Shown: positions 1 through 12,315 of the stretch, piece after piece | How positions within the stretch are numbered: the first letter of the stretch is position 1 | How the letters are laid out: the number at the start of each line of letters is the position of its first letter | Assembly: GCA_027579435.1 (NCBI GenBank) | Contig: JANBPK010000030.1 | Location: 1-49,894, forward strand | Direction of reading: 5' to 3' | Length of the DNA: 49,894 nucleotides | DNA from: Candolleomyces eurysporus | Taxonomy: Eukaryota; Basidiomycota; Agaricomycetes; Agaricales; Psathyrellaceae | The notes under the pieces: model-generated | What the model was told of the DNA's origin: nothing | Database searches by the model: none | What the model saw: only the letters and a program-made list of their open reading frames with translations | Position numbers and translations under genes: made by a program

Positions 1-476
1 AGGAGCGAAGGCGGCAAGTCGAGCTCGAGGCTGCTGAAGCAGCAAGACATCGCCATCAAGAGGAGGAGCATCGAAGGCGGCAAGCTGAGCAGGACGNCGC
101 CGAAGTAATGCGACGTCTCCAGGAGCGCCGAAGGCGGAAAATCGAGCAGGGTGCTGCTGAAGCAGCAAGACGCCTAAGAGCAACAGAGCGACAGCAAGAA
201 GAGGAGGCACATCGAAAATGGCAAGCTGAGCAGAACGCTGCTGAAGCAGCAAGACGTCGAGTAGCGGCAGAGCGACAGCAAGAAGAGGAGGAACATCGAC
301 AGCGGCAGGCCTATCTCGAAGCACAGAGAAAACGGGAGGAAGTCTGGAGACGCCGTGCGGCGGAATTGGCTAGAGAGGACGAAAAACGGAGGTACATTGA
401 GGCTCAAATAGCGGAAGAGGTGGCAAGAAGGGAAGAGGCGACGAAGAAAGACGGTTCCTCCTGCGCAATTATGTAG
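1..476 (+). CDS. RBR family copy A, C-terminal fragment with CaaX box (cut by window edge)
   Basis: The frame is open from base 3 to the TAG at 474-476. It encodes only the C-terminal Arg/Glu/Ala-rich coiled coil seen after RING2 in the neighbouring RBR ligases. The repeat theme AAEAARRR...RQQEEE..HRxxQAEQ recurs about four times. The protein ends in SSCAIM, a CaaX prenylation box shared with copies B, C, D and G. The n at base 97 falls where the repeat predicts GCC (Ala), so here it is a real base. An ATG at 108 lies inside the open frame and is not a credible start. The 3' flank differs from that of copies B, C and F, so this is a more distant paralogue. Family assignment rests on the tail and position alone, because zinc fingers and RBR lie outside the window. 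Confidence 0.75.
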   Translation, partial: ERRRQVELEAAEAARHRHQEEEHRRRQAEQDXAEVMRRLQERRRRKIEQGAAEAARRLRATERQQEEEAHRKWQAEQNAAEAARRRVAAERQQEEEEHRQRQAYLEAQRKREEVWRRRAAELAREDEKRRYIEAQIAEEVARREEATKKDGSSCAIM

Positions 477-642
477 ATTACTCACTATATACTGCCACCT
501 GTAATAAGAATACACGCGCAACGCGACCAATGTGAGCAATCTGCCGATCCTCTTTTTTGTCGGTTCAAAAGAAAGGAAAGCTGTTAATATGGCTTCGCTT
601 TGACCAAGTCATGACGCGGTACAAACGCATGAATCTCGGGCC

Positions 643-707
643 AGATGGGCGCTAAAATCGGCCGGGTGACCAGTCGCGGACCGCCTCGTGGCCGACGCAT
701 GTATAAA
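643..707 (+). promoter_or_regulatory. Conserved RBR promoter block with TATA box, copy B
   Basis: A block conserved upstream of copies B, D, E and G (GGGCGCTAAAATCGGCC, a GTGACCAG-like element, then GCCTCGTGG) ends in the TATA box CATGTATAAA at 698-707. The TATAAA starts 48 bp before the ATG. A pyrimidine-rich leader (CCTCTTCCTCTTCCG) lies between. Confidence 0.6.
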
Positions 708-749
708 TGCCCACAGCGTTCCTGATGGCCTTCCTCTTCCTCTTCCGCA

Positions 750-3700
750 ATGCCGCCCAAACATTTGGCTCCCACAAATGGCGCAGGAGGCCCAAAACCT
801 CCTCCGCCATTTGCGAAGAAGGAGTGCAGGTTCTACAATCAGGGGAGCTGTCGAAATGGAGAAAAATGCCCCTTCTTGCACTTGGCCCGCAACGAAGCGT
901 CGGCCGGCGCTACCACAAGTTCCAATACAACCGTCGGGAGGGTGCCCCCAATTCCAAACTCTCAGAATGCTTCGAGTGGTGAAACCCAAACCACTGGCCA
1001 TGCTCAACCTGCCACCATTCCAGAGGCGTCGCAGTCGACATCCAGCACACAGAGTCAACCGGCTCAGCCCGAGTCGAACCCAACACGGGCAACAAGGCTC
1101 GTTGTTTCTTCGCTTTCTGTCAATTAGGAGACGACTTGACTTTGGATCTTTCAGGTCAAGGAGAAGGGCTCGAAGGCGACAAGGCGTTGGGGCGACTCCC
1201 GGTCCCCCACTAGCCGAACCCGCTGTAACGCCATCCCCTCCGGCGCCATCCGAGCTTCCACCTGCTCCAGGTGGTGAACCAAACAACCAACCAGCAACGA
1301 CTAGGCGGCCAGCGGCTGAGAAACCTTGCTTTGCATGGCTGAGAGGTCTTTGTGATCAAGGCGATCAATGCCCATACAAACATGATCCACAGGTGCGTCA
1401 CAAGGTACCTGCATTCTCAGTCACATATTCATCAGTGTCGGTTCGTTACCTGCAGGCAGAGGGCCGTATTCAAAATCCTAATGATAGTTTGACGAAGAAG
1501 CTCCTTCAGCAGAGGGAGCGTCGACGTCAAGAGGAAGAGAGACAACGTGAAGAAGTACGGCGCCGTCAACTTGAAGAAGAAAGGGCAAGAAGGCGACAAG
1601 AGGAAGAGAGACGTCGACAGGAGGAAGCAAGACGTCGACAAGAGGAAGAAAGACGTCGACAGGAGGAAGCAAGACGTCGACAGGAGGAAGCAAGACGTCG
1701 ACAAGAGGAAGAAAGACGTCGACAAGAAGAGGAAGAGCGCCGGAGGCAAGAGGAAGAAAGGCGTCGACAGGAAGAGGAAGAGCGCCGGAGGCAAGAGGAA
1801 GAGAGACGCCAAGAGCAAGAGCGCCTGGAACGTGAAAGAGCGGAACAAGAAGCCCAAAGACTCGCGGCCATTGAGAGGCGCAGGAGAGAGAGAGAGGAAC
1901 GAGAGGCCCGGGAGAGACGAAAGATGGAAGAAATTCGGCGCAGGGAAGAGCAAAAACGTCAGGCTGAAGCCAAGTTAACCCACCAAATTATTGTTCATGG
2001 ATCCAACCTCGTCACGTTCGGAGCGGGTTTGGAGGTCAAGAGGGTCATTCCAGGGTTCGACCTCTGCACCATCACAATCAAGGAGCTGCCCACGGATGCG
2101 ACCCGTGTCGAAATCACGAATATTTTCCGCGAGCAGGGGATGGACGACACCATGTTTCAACTCGTCTCCTGCAGAGCCGAGGGCAACTCTCAGGTTGCAA
2201 AATTTCTGCTGCGTGCCGAAGAAGCGAGGGTGATGGCAATTGGGTTAGAAGACCTCGAGTTCCGTGACAACCTGATCAAGTTCGAGGTTGGCGACAACGC
2301 GTCGTGGGGATCCATGACTGCCTCCTCTCAGTCGACGGACCAGTCGAAGACACTGACAGCCATTTGGAGTATTCCCTCAGCTGCCATGGTCGCAACGTAC
2401 AGCACGGTGAACGAGGCAAAACTCAAAGCGAAAGCACTCAGCGGTCGTATCATCGATGGACGAAAAATCAGTGCAACCATGAACACCAGGCCCAACGGAC
2501 CCGCTGCTAGGTACTGGGTTGAAGCATCAATCAAATTGACGAATCTTGACCCAGCTACGGAACCTTATGAGATCTCGGCTATCGCAGGAACGCACCTGGT
2601 TCGAGCCATCAAATCCAACACCTACGACTTGGAATGGTTCCTATCCTGGCTGAAGCAGACTCTCGAAAGGGAGGGTTGTATCAGGGGATCGTATCAGACG
2701 ACGGAGATTGGTGGCAATCGTATGAAGGCAGTGGCGAAATTCAATGCTCATGATGCCCTCCAACGGGCTGCAGCTATACTCGAGCGTGGCGCCCACATCG
2801 GCCTCACCCGTCAAGGCCCGACACCTCAAGTCATCGTTCCTACGGAACACAACTACACGATCAGCATTCCGAAGCTACAGTACCAGGCACAGAAGGCGCA
2901 GTGGGACGCAATGACGGAGGGGCGTAGAGGGAAAAAGGCGTTTGTGAGGATCAGCGAGAAGAAGAACGGACAAGTTGTTATCTTCGTGCAAGGGTCAGAC
3001 CAGCAGGAAATTGGGCCGTTGAAGGTGCGGGTGGAGGGCTTGGTTGCAGGAGAACGTCTCGACGCTGAGCATTGGCACAATTCGTTTTCACAATCGGAGA
3101 GGGCCCTTCGCCAGAAAGTCTCTGCAGGAAGCAACGAGGTCTTTCTTTCTGTTGATCGTCGGTTGCATGCTTTGCGTGTCTTCGGAGGAAGTAACGATGT
3201 CGCGGCAGCAAAACTTCGTATTCGAGAGGAGGTTCAGAGGTTGGCGTTGATGGAGTACGAGATTCCGATTGCTCGACAATCCGTTCGGTTCTTCGTCGCC
3301 ACCGGGTTGCAGATTTTGAAGGATGCATTGGGCGAGGACAATGTCACGCTTGATGTGGCTTCACGAGCATGTACCCTCAAGCTCAAAGGCGGGGACGATG
3401 CGATTCAGCATGCCAGAAAGCTTGTGGAAGAGGCTATAGCAGCTGCAAGCGATGGCATACTCCCCTCAGCTGAAGACAACGAGGATGGAGCTGTTTGCCC
3501 GATCTGCTACGACACGGCATCCCACCCAGAGCTTCTGAGCTGCGGACACTCGTACTGCGAACCCTGCCTACGCCATTATCTCACTTCTGCAGCAACCTCC
3601 AACAAATTCCCCCTCGTGTGCATGGGAGACGAAGCTTCCTGCAACAAACCGATCTCAATCCCCATTATCCAGCGATACTTGACGAAACAAAGGTTCAATC

Positions 3701-4479
3701 ACCTGATCGACGTCGTCTTCTCTTCGTACATCCAATCCAACCCACAGAAGTTCAAGTACTGCACGACACCCGATTGCACCCAAATCTACCAATGCGACAC
3801 GGGAAACCAGTTCCACAAATGCCCTTCGTGCTTTTCCGAGATCTGTTCCTCGTGTAACGAAGAGGCGCATGAGGGTATGACCTGCGAGGAGAGGCGAATC
3901 CAGAGCAACCCAGCGGAGCAGGAAAGACTTACCGAAGAATGGGCTCAATCGAACAACATCAAGCGATGCCCATCATGCAACGTCTTGACAGAAAAGACGG
4001 AGGGATGCAACCATATGGCGTGTCGATGCGGCGCCCACTTTTGCTGGATATGCAGAGGTGTCTTCGCTCAAGGGACCATTTACGAGCATATGAACACGGC
4101 TCATGGCGGTTTTTATGGAGCCGCTGTGGCAAATCAAAACCCGGTACCACCTGTACAACACCAGCAAGAGCGTATCAGGATATGGCAAGACCACTTGAAT
4201 GCTGAAAGGGAGATTGAGGCAGCGAGGCGCAGAGCCGAAGCCCTTCGGCAGGGAGAAGTCGAGAGGGCAGCCGCTGAGGCAGCAAGACGCCGAAGAATTG
4301 CGGAACAGGAGGAGGAATATCGTAGGATAGCGGCGCAGAGGGAGCGACAGAATCGCCATTGGGAGGAATATGCTAGAGAGCAGCAGCGACGGAGAGAGAG
4401 GGAGGCCCAATTAGCAGCCGAGGTGGCTAGGAGGGAAGCTGAGAAGAAGAATGAAGGCTCCTTCTGCGCGATCATGTAG
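750..4479 (+). CDS. CCCH-RRM-RBR E3 ubiquitin ligase with CaaX box, copy B
   Basis: Predicted E3 ubiquitin ligase of the RBR (RING/HECT hybrid) class, 1202 aa. Exons by splice signals and phase: 750-1096, 1155-1392, 1456-4479; intron 1 is GC-AG. In order: CCCH finger 1 (C26, C34, C40, H44; CX7CX5CX3H), CCCH finger 2 (C174, C182, C188, H192), Arg/Glu coiled coil (about 206-370), RRM-like segments (about 399-485, 492-550, 552-640), a conserved module (about 714-800), a KH-like segment (about 801-870), RING1 (CPIC, from about 875), IBR (about 961-1005), RING2 with the thioester Cys in TEKTEGCNHM (about 1046), a second coiled coil and C-terminal CAIM. The start is the first ATG after the TATA box and gives MPPKH, shared by all copies. 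A longer GTG-initiated frame from 688 skips finger 1 and is not the gene. CAIM fits farnesylation, implying membrane tethering (inference). Substrate unknown; CCCH, RRM and KH elements suggest RNA or RNP association. Confidence 0.88.
1603..1810 (+). repeat. Coding minisatellite in the copy B coiled coil
   Basis: Tandem, slightly diverged 21-nt units (AGACGTCGACAGGAGGAAGCA type) encode RRRQEEA/RRRQEEE heptads. Copies C, D and E have fewer or more irregular units at the same place, so the coiled-coil length varies between paralogues. The opposite strand is open over the repeat and gives spurious Ser/Cys/Arg- or Leu-rich frames. Confidence 0.8.
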
Positions 4480-4843
4480 GCTAGATCACAAGATATTTAG
4501 AGTACATGAGTGATATGACCAATATCAGGATTCTCAATCCGTGGAATCAATTAGTGTTAGGTGATAATTGAACAGCTGTCGAGAAGTAACACAAGGACGG
4601 AAAATGTTCGACAATGCTTCATTGTCGGCCAAGCATTGCCACAGTATCTGCTTGAGCACTTGAACGGGCAACTCATGGATCTAAGCGCTAGCCTACTACT
4701 GGCGCAACTGATTTATATACTGAGACACAGACCATCTGTGCCAATAACGGCACATTTTGCGTATGACGTACAAGAATACTTATGCGACGATAGGTCTTTC
4801 TCAGTGATGGCAGACCAACCTTGGAAACTGACACGCACACATG
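4480..4843. other. Spacer between RBR copies B and C; no gene
   Basis: The first 90 bp match the 3' flanks of copies C and F (GACCAATATCAG, ATTCTCA). The block from about 4564 (GAACAGCTGTCGAGAAGTAACACAAGGACGG) is again shared with 8553 and 18097. From about 4700 the sequence is unique, and the GGGCGCTAAAATCGG/GCCTCGTGG block seen before the other copies is missing. I see no coding capacity. Confidence 0.6.
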
Positions 4844-4849
4844 TATAAA
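4844..4849 (+). promoter_or_regulatory. TATA box of RBR copy C
   Basis: ACATGTATAAACG lies 54 bp before the ATG, as in the paralogues. The longer conserved promoter block further upstream is absent for this copy, so its expression may differ. Confidence 0.5.
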
Positions 4850-4897
4850 CGTTCACAGCCTTCCCGATCGAGCCATCTTTCCTCTTCCTCTACAGCC

Positions 4898-7800
4898 ATG
4901 CCACCCAAACATGCGTCTCCCACAAATGGCAGAGGCTCAATATCTTCTCCGCCATTTGCGAAGACGGAGTGCAAGTTCTACAAGCAGGGAAGCTGTCGAA
5001 AGGGAGGAAAATGCACTTTCTTGCACTTGGCCCGCATCGAAGCGCCGCCCAACGCTGCCACTACAACTTCCAATGTAATCGTCGAGAGCCCCCCCCACTA
5101 ATTCAGGCTTTCGGCCTAGTGATTCGAGCGGTGTAACCCAAACCACTATCCGTACTCAACCTATCACTGTCGCAGAGGTGTCTCAATCGACGCCAGAGGG
5201 TCAGCAGGCGGAGCCTGTGTTGGATCCAAGACCGGGAACAAGGCATAATTTCTCGCTTTCCGTCACCTGATGACAATCTGACTCTTGATCTCTTAGGCTC
5301 AGGAGAAAGGCTCGAAAGCGACAAGGCCCTGAAAGATCCACCGCCAGCGCCCACGAGCTTCCTGTGAAACCATCACCTCCGGGGCCATCTGAGCTTCCAC
5401 CTGCTCCAGGCGGTGAATCAGAGATTCAACAACCCACGACAAGCAAGGGAGCCGCCGGGAAACCTTGCTTTGCATGGCAGAGAGGGTTATGTGAGAAAGG
5501 CGGCCAATGCAGCTACAAACACAGTCCACTGGTGTGTCAGAGCCTAACTAGATTTTAACTCAAATCCTCATCGGGCGTCGCTTTGTTATACCCAGGAGGA
5601 AGGCCTCATTCGGAACCCAAATGATACTTTGACAAGGAAACTCCTTCAGCAGAGGGAAAGACGTCGTCAAGAAGAAGAGACTCAACAACGTGAAGAAGAA
5701 CAGTGCCGTCAAGAAGAAGAGAAAAGAAGGCTTCAAGAAGAAGTGAGGTGTCGACAAGAGCGAAAAGAGCGTCAGAGGCACGAGGAAGAGAGACGCCGAG
5801 AACAAGAACGCCTGGAACGCGAAAGATCGGCACAAGAAGCCCAGAGACTTGCGGCGGTCGAGAGACTCAGGAGAGAGAAGGAGAAGAGAGAGGCCCGACA
5901 ACGACGAAAGATGGAAGAGATCAAGCGCAGAGAAGAGCAAAAACGTGAAGCTGAAGCCAAGTTGACCCACCAGCTCGTCGTCCACGGATCCAATCTCGTC
6001 ACGTTCGGGGCTGGTTTGGAGTTGAAGAGGGTCATTCCGGGATTCGACCTTTGCAGCATCATGATCAAGAATCTACCCAAAGATGCCAGTCGTTTCGAAA
6101 TTGCGAACCTTTTCCATGAGCAAGGAATGGACAATACCATGTTCCAACTCATCTCTTGTAACAAGGAGGGAAACACTTTGACCGCGAAATTCTTGCTGCG
6201 GGCGGAGGAGGCACAGGCAATGGCGATAGGGCTGGAGGACCTTGAGTTCCGCGATAACCTCATCAAGCTCGAGGTTGGAGACAACGCATCGTGGGGTTCC
6301 ATGACTTCTTCCTCCCATAACGGCAATACGAAGACGTTAACTGTCATTTGGAGTATTCCTTCAGCGACGATGGTTGCAACGTACGACACCGTGAATGAGG
6401 CCAAGCGCAAAGTCAGGGAGTTAGACGGTCATTCATTCAATGGACGCAAAATCAAGGCGGTCATGAATGCTCAGCCCAACGGACCGGCTGCCAAGTACTG
6501 GGTGGAGTCATCCGTGAAATTGACGAATCTCAACCCAGAAATCAATGTTGACGACGTGAAAGTGATTGCAGGCACTGATCATGTTCGAGACATCAGATCT
6601 AAGATGTACAACTTGGAATGGTTCATATTTTGGTTGAAAACAACTGTTGAGAAGGAGGGCTGTATCCCGGGGTCGTTCGAGACAGCGAAGGTGGATGAGA
6701 ATCGGATGCGTGCGGTGGCCAGGTTCCCAGCTCGTGACGCCCTTGAAAAGGCCGGAGCTACCCTTCAGCGAGGCAGCGCGCACACGGGCTCCGCCCATTG
6801 GGGACCAACGCTTGGAGTCATCATCCCATCAGAGCACCAGTACACGATCAAGATTTCGACAACTCAGTATCGGGCGCAGAAGGAGCAGTGGGACGCAATG
6901 GAGGAGGGTCGTAGAGGGGGGAAGGCGTTCGTGAGGATCAACGAGAAGAAGAACGGGCTGGTTTTTATCAACGTACAAGGGTCGGACCAGCAGGAAATCG
7001 GACCATTGAAGGTGCGAGTGGAGGGTTTGGTCGCAGGTGAACGTCTCGACGCCGAGCATTGGCACAATTCGTTCTTGCACTCGCAGAAGACCTTATGCGA
7101 GAGGGTGTCTGTGGAGACTGGGGCCTTCTTGTCTGTTGACCGTCGGTTCCAGGCTTTGCGCGTCTTCGGTGGGAGCAACGTTATTGCAGCTGCGAAGAAT
7201 TTTATCAGAGATGAGGTCGAGAGATTGGCGTTGATGGAGTACAAGATCCCCATCGCTCGACAATCCGTCCGGTTCTTTGTCGCCACCGGGTTACAAATTT
7301 TGAAGGACGCGTTGGGCGAAGACAATGTCACACTCGATGTAGCGGCATGCACGCTCAAGCTTAAGGGCGGGGACGATGCGCTCCAACATGCCAGGAAACT
7401 CGTGGAGGAAGCGATAGCTGCTGCAAGCGACGGTGTACCCCCTTCAGCCGAAGACAGCGAGGATGGAGCGGTTTGCCCAATCTGTTACGACACGGCATCC
7501 CATCCGGAGGTTTTGAGCTGCGGACACTCCTGCTGCGAGCCCTGTATACGCCACTACCTCACATCTGCGGCGACCTCCAACAACTTTCCCCTCGTGTGTA
7601 TGGGAGACGAAGCCACCTGCAACGCACCAATTTCGATCCCAATCATACAACGGTACTTGACGAAACAAAGGTTCGACCACCTGATCGACGTCGCATTCTC
7701 CGCCCACATCCAATCCAATCCACAAAAATTCAAGTACTGCACGACTCCCGACTGCACACAGATCTACCAATGCGACACCGGCAAGCAGTTTCACAAGTGC

Positions 7801-8466
7801 CCATCGTGTTTTTCAAAGATCTGTTCCTCGTGTAACGAGGAGGCGCATGAGGGTATGACCTGCAAGGAGCGGAGAATCCAAAGCAATCCGGCGGAGCAGG
7901 AAAGACTCACCGAGGAGTGGGCTCAATCGAACAACATCAAACGATGCCCATCGTGCAATATCCTGACGGAGAAGACGGAGGGTTGCAATCATATGACATG
8001 TCCATGCGGTACACATTTTTGCTGGATATGCAGAGGCGTCTTCGCACAAGGGACCATCTACGAGCACATGAGTACAGTGCACGGTGGGTATTATGGAGAA
8101 GAGGTAGCTGATGAAAACCCTGTACAACTTGCGCAGCAGCAGCAGGTTGGCATTAGGGTGTGGCAAGAGCAGTTGGATGCCGAAATGCAGACTGAAGCAT
8201 TGTGGCGCAGAGCCCGAGCACGCCGGCAGATGCAAGTTGAGAGGCAAGCTATCGAAGCAGCAAGACACCAAAGAGTAGCAGAAGAGGAGGAGGAACTCCA
8301 GAGAATTCTGGAGGTGCGGAGGAGGGAGCAACAGGATCAGTTACGCCAGTGGGAGAATTACACAAGAGAGCAGGAGCGACGGAGGCAGAGGGAGGCCCAA
8401 ATAACAGCTGAGGTGGCTAGGAGGGAAGCTGAGAAGAAAGAAGGCTCTATCTGCGCAATCATGTAG
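4898..8466 (+). CDS. CCCH-RRM-RBR E3 ubiquitin ligase with CaaX box, copy C (one-base frameshift in exon 1)
   Basis: Same architecture as copy B. Exons 4898-5242, 5297-5531 and 5596-8466, about 1149 aa if the frame is repaired. CCCH finger 1 (ECKFYKQGSC...CTFLH) and finger 2 (KPCFAWQRGLCEKGGQCSYKH) are intact. RING1 (CPICYD), IBR (KYCTTPDC) and RING2 (CPSCNILTEKTEGCNH, catalytic Cys about 990) are complete and the protein ends GSICAIM. In exon 1 a run of eight C at about 5089-5096 has one base more than expected from copy D, giving a stop at 5099-5101 and making exon 1 one base out of phase with exon 2. Because the assembly has other homopolymer problems, a sequencing error is as likely as a real mutation. 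Intron 1 again starts with GC. The third exon alone is a 957-codon open frame. Confidence 0.8.
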
Positions 8467-8682
8467 GTCGATCACCAGATACTTAGACCGTTGCATGAGC
8501 GACACGACCAATATCAGGGTTCTCATTTCTGTTGAATCGATCATTTTTTGATGAAGTTGAACAACTGTTGAGAAGCAACACAAGGACGGCAAATTTTCGA
8601 CAAGGACTCATTATCTGCCAAGACTTGTAACAATATTTGCTCGACGCGGAGCGCATGCACGACGAACCCATGAATCCGGCAG
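8467..8682. other. Spacer between RBR copies C and D
   Basis: No coding capacity seen. It is colinear with 18007-18197 (between F and G), which supports C-D and F-G being duplicated blocks. Confidence 0.6.
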
Positions 8683-8745
8683 ATGGGCGCTAACATCGGC
8701 CAGGTGACCAGCCGAAGAGCGCCTCGTGGCCAAAGCATGTATAAA
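8683..8745 (+). promoter_or_regulatory. Conserved RBR promoter block with TATA box, copy D
   Basis: Contains GGGCGCTAACATCGGCC, GGTGACCAG, GCCTCGTGG and the TATA box at 8740-8745 (GCATGTATAAAC), 54 bp before the ATG. Same order and spacing as at copies B, E and G. Confidence 0.6.
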
Positions 8746-8793
8746 CATCAACAGCCTGCCCGATCGAGCCACCATTCCTCTTCCTCTACAGCC

Positions 8794-11700
8794 ATGCCAC
8801 CCAAACATGCGTCTCCCACAAACGGCGGAGGAGGTCCAGTATCTTCTCCACCATTTGCGAAGAAGGAGTGCAAGTTCTACAAGCAGGGAAGCTGTCGAAA
8901 GGGAGGGAAATGCACTTTCTTGCACTTGACCCGCATTGAAGTGCCGCTCAACGCTGCCGCTACAACTTCCAATGTAATCGTCGAGAGTGCCCCCACACAT
9001 TCAGGCTTTCTGCCTAATGGCTCGAGTGGTGTAACCCAAACCACTGTCCGTACTCAACATGTCACTGTCGCAGACGCGCCGCAATCGACGCCTAGGGCAG
9101 AGAGTCAGCAGGGAGGCCCCAAGTTAAATCCAGTACTGGGAACAAGGCATGATTTTTCGCTCCTCGTGGCCTGGCAACGATCTAATTCTCGATCCTTTGG
9201 CTTTAGGAGGAAGGCTCCAAAGCGACAAGACCCTGGCAGGGCGACCGCCGGCACCCACAAGCCTCCTGTGACGCCGTCACCTCCGGCGCCATCTGTGCTT
9301 CCACCCGTTCGGCGGCCAGGCGGTGAATCAAAGATCCAGCAATCCATGACAGGGAGGCCAGCGGCGGAGAAACCTTGCTTCGCATGGCAGAGAGGGTTAT
9401 GTGAGAAAGGCAACCAATGCCGCTACAAACACGATCCATTAGTGCGTCAGGACCCAACTAGTTTCTAACCCAAATACTCATCAGCTTCAGGAGGAAGGCC
9501 TCATTCGTAATCCGAACGATAGTTTGACGAGGAACATACTTCAACAGAGGGAACGACGGCGTCAAGAGGAAGAGAGACAGCGTGAAGAAGAACGGCGCCG
9601 TCAAGAGGAAGAGGAAAGAAGGCGCCAGGAGGAAGAGAGGCGTCGACAGGAGGAGGAAGAAGAGCGTCAGAGGCAAGAGGAAGAGAGACGCCGAGAACAA
9701 GAACGCCTGGAACGCGAAAGAGCGGAACAAGAAGCCCAGAGACTCGCAGCCGTCGAGAGACTCAGGAGAGAGAAGGAGGAGAGAGAGGCCCGACAACGAC
9801 GAAAGATGGAAGAGATCAAGCGCAGAGAAGAGCAGAAACGTGAAGCCGAAGCCAAGTTAACCCATCAGCTCATCGTCCACGGATCCAATCTCGTCACGTT
9901 CGGAGCTGGTTTAGAATTGAAGAGGGTCATTCCGGGATTCGACCTTTGCAGCATCACGATCAAGAATCTACCCAGAGATGCAAGTCGTTTCGAAATCGCG
10001 AATCTTTTGCGCGAACAAGGAATGGACGATACCATGTTCCAACTCGTCTCTTGCAAACGGGAGGGAAACACTACAACCGCGAAGTTCTTACTGCGGGCCG
10101 AGGAAGCACAGGCGATGGCGATAGGGTTGGAAGACCTCGAGTTCCGCGATCATCTTATCAAGCTCGAAGTTGGAGACAACGCATCGTGGGGTTCCATGAC
10201 ATCTTCCTCCCAGAACGACACTACGAAGACGTTAACTGTCATTTGGAGTATCCCTTCAGCCACTATGATCGCAACGTACGATACCGTAGACGAGGCCAGG
10301 CGCAAAGCCAAGCAGCTAGACGGTCGTTCACTCAATCGACGCAAAATCAAGGCGGCCATGAACGCTCGGCCCAACGGACCGGCTGCCAAGTACTGGGTCG
10401 AGGCATCCGTCAAGTTGATGAACCTAGACCCAGAAATCGACGTCATCGACGTGGAAGAGATCGCAGGCACTGACCGTGTTCGACCCATCAAATCCAATAC
10501 CTACGACTTGGAATGGTTCATCTCCTGGCTGAAAGCAGCTGTTGAGAGGGAGGGCTGTATCCCGGGATCGTTCGAGACGGCAAAGGTGGATGAGAATCGC
10601 ATGCGGGGGGTGGCCAAGTTCCTGGCTCGTGACGTCCTCGAAAGGGCCGGAGCTACCCTTCAGCGTGGCGCACCCATGGGCTTCGCCAATCGGGGACCCA
10701 CACTTGGTGTCATTGTCCCTACAGAACACCAGTACACGATAAAGATTTCGACAGCTCAGTATCGGGCGCAGAAGGCACAGTGGGACGCAATGGAGGAGGG
10801 GCGTAGAGGGGGAAAGGCGTTCGTGAGGATCAACGAGAAGAAGAACGGGCTGGTTTATGTCAATGTACAAGGGTCGGACCAGCAGGAAATCGGACCATTG
10901 AAGGTGCGAGTGGAGGGTTTGGTCGCAGGTGAACGTCTTGACGCCGAGCATTGGCACAATTCGTTCTTGCACTCGCAAAAGACCTTATGCGAGAGGGTGT
11001 CTGCGGAGACTGGGGCCTTCTTGTCTGTTGACCGTCGGTTCCAGGCTTTGCGTGTCTTCGGTGGGAGCAACGGTATTGCAGCTGCGAAGAATTATATCCG
11101 AGATGAGGTCCAGAGGTTGGCGTTGATGGAGTACGAGATCCCCATTGCTCGACAATCCGTCCGGTTCTTCGTCGCCACTGGGTTACAGATTTTGAAGGAC
11201 GCATTGGGTGAGGACAGCGTCACACTCGACGTAGCGGCATGCACGCTCAAGCTGAAAGGCGGGGACGATGCACTCCAACATGCCAGGAAACTCGTGGAAG
11301 AGGCTATAGCCGCTGCAAGCAACGGTGTACTCCCTTCAGCCGAAGACAACGAAGATGGGGCGGTTTGCCCAATCTGTTACGATACGGCATCCCATCCGGA
11401 GGTTGTGAGCTGCGGACACTCATACTGCGAGCCCTGCCTACGCCACTACCTCACGTCTGCGGTAACCTCCAACAAATTCCCCCTCGTGTGCATGGGAGAC
11501 GAAGCCACCTGCAACACACCGATCTCGATCCCAATCATCCAGCGATACTTGACGAAGCAAAGGTTCGACCATCTGATCGACGCCGTATTCTCCGCACACA
11601 TCCAATCCAATCCGCAGAAATTCAAATACTGCACCACACCCGACTGCACGCAGATCTACCAATGCGACACCGGCAAACAGTTCCACAAGTGCCCATCGTG

Positions 11701-12315
11701 CTTTTCCGAGATCTGTTCCTCGTGTAACGAAGAGGCGCATGAGGGCATGACGTGCGAGGAGAGGAGAATCCAGAGCAATCCGGCGGAGCAGGAGCGACTC
11801 ACCGAACAATGGGCTCAAGCGAACAACATCAAGCGATGCCCATCGTGCAACGTCCTGACAGAGAAGACGGAGGGGTGCAATCATATAACATGTCCATGTG
11901 GTGTCCATTTCTGCTGGCTGTGCAGAGGAGTGTTTGATCGAGCGATGATATACCAGCACATGTATACTGTGCATGGCGGGATAAACGTGCAAGACGGCGA
12001 TCCAACCCCAGNCCCCAGNCCCCAGAACCTGTTTTCGGCGCCCATGTACTGCGGGAGCATATCCTAGCTGAGCGGGAAATCGAAGCGGCGAGGTTTAGGA
12101 GAGCAGAAGTGCAACAATTGGTGCTTGACGAAGAACGTAGACGGCGCGAGCAGGCTGCCAGGATCCAGGCAGAACGAAGGAGACTGCAGGAGGAGCGGTT
12201 GAGATTGCTGGTGGCGCAACAGCGAAGGAGAGTAGAGGAGGAGCGATTAGCAGCTGAAGTGGCGAGGAGGGAGGCTGAGAAGAAGAAGGAAGGTTCCTTC
12301 TGCGCGATCATGTAG
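8794..12315 (+). CDS. CCCH-RRM-RBR E3 ubiquitin ligase with CaaX box, copy D
   Basis: Exons 8794-9146, 9207-9441 and 9491-12315; 1136 aa when the two n at 12012 and 12019 are read as no base. With n as bases the frame stops at 12067. Without them it continues as DPTPAPAPEPVFGAH into the C-terminal coiled coil and ends GSFCAIM, as in the paralogues. Fingers: ECKFYKQGSC...CTFLH and KPCFAWQRGLCEKGNQCRYKH. RING1 starts near 822; IBR and RING2 are complete, with catalytic Cys near 992 in TEKTEGCNHI. Intron 1 (60 nt, GC-AG) has no stop in frame, so its retention would add 20 residues rather than truncate the protein. The RRM-like and KH-like region is closest to copy C. Its 3' flank matches that of copy G. 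Confidence 0.87.

Noticed and set aside
688..749. GTG-initiated extension making one continuous frame 688-4479
   Set aside because: It reads exon 1 in the wrong frame and loses CCCH finger 1. The ATG at 750 with splicing matches all paralogues.
1432..1953. Long minus-strand Leu/Phe/Ser- or Cys/Ser-rich frames opposite the RBR coiled coils (also 5560-5985, 9458-9796, 13819-14169)
   Set aside because: They are antisense shadows of GAA/GAG/AGA-rich coding repeats. Composition follows the sense strand and no domain is present.
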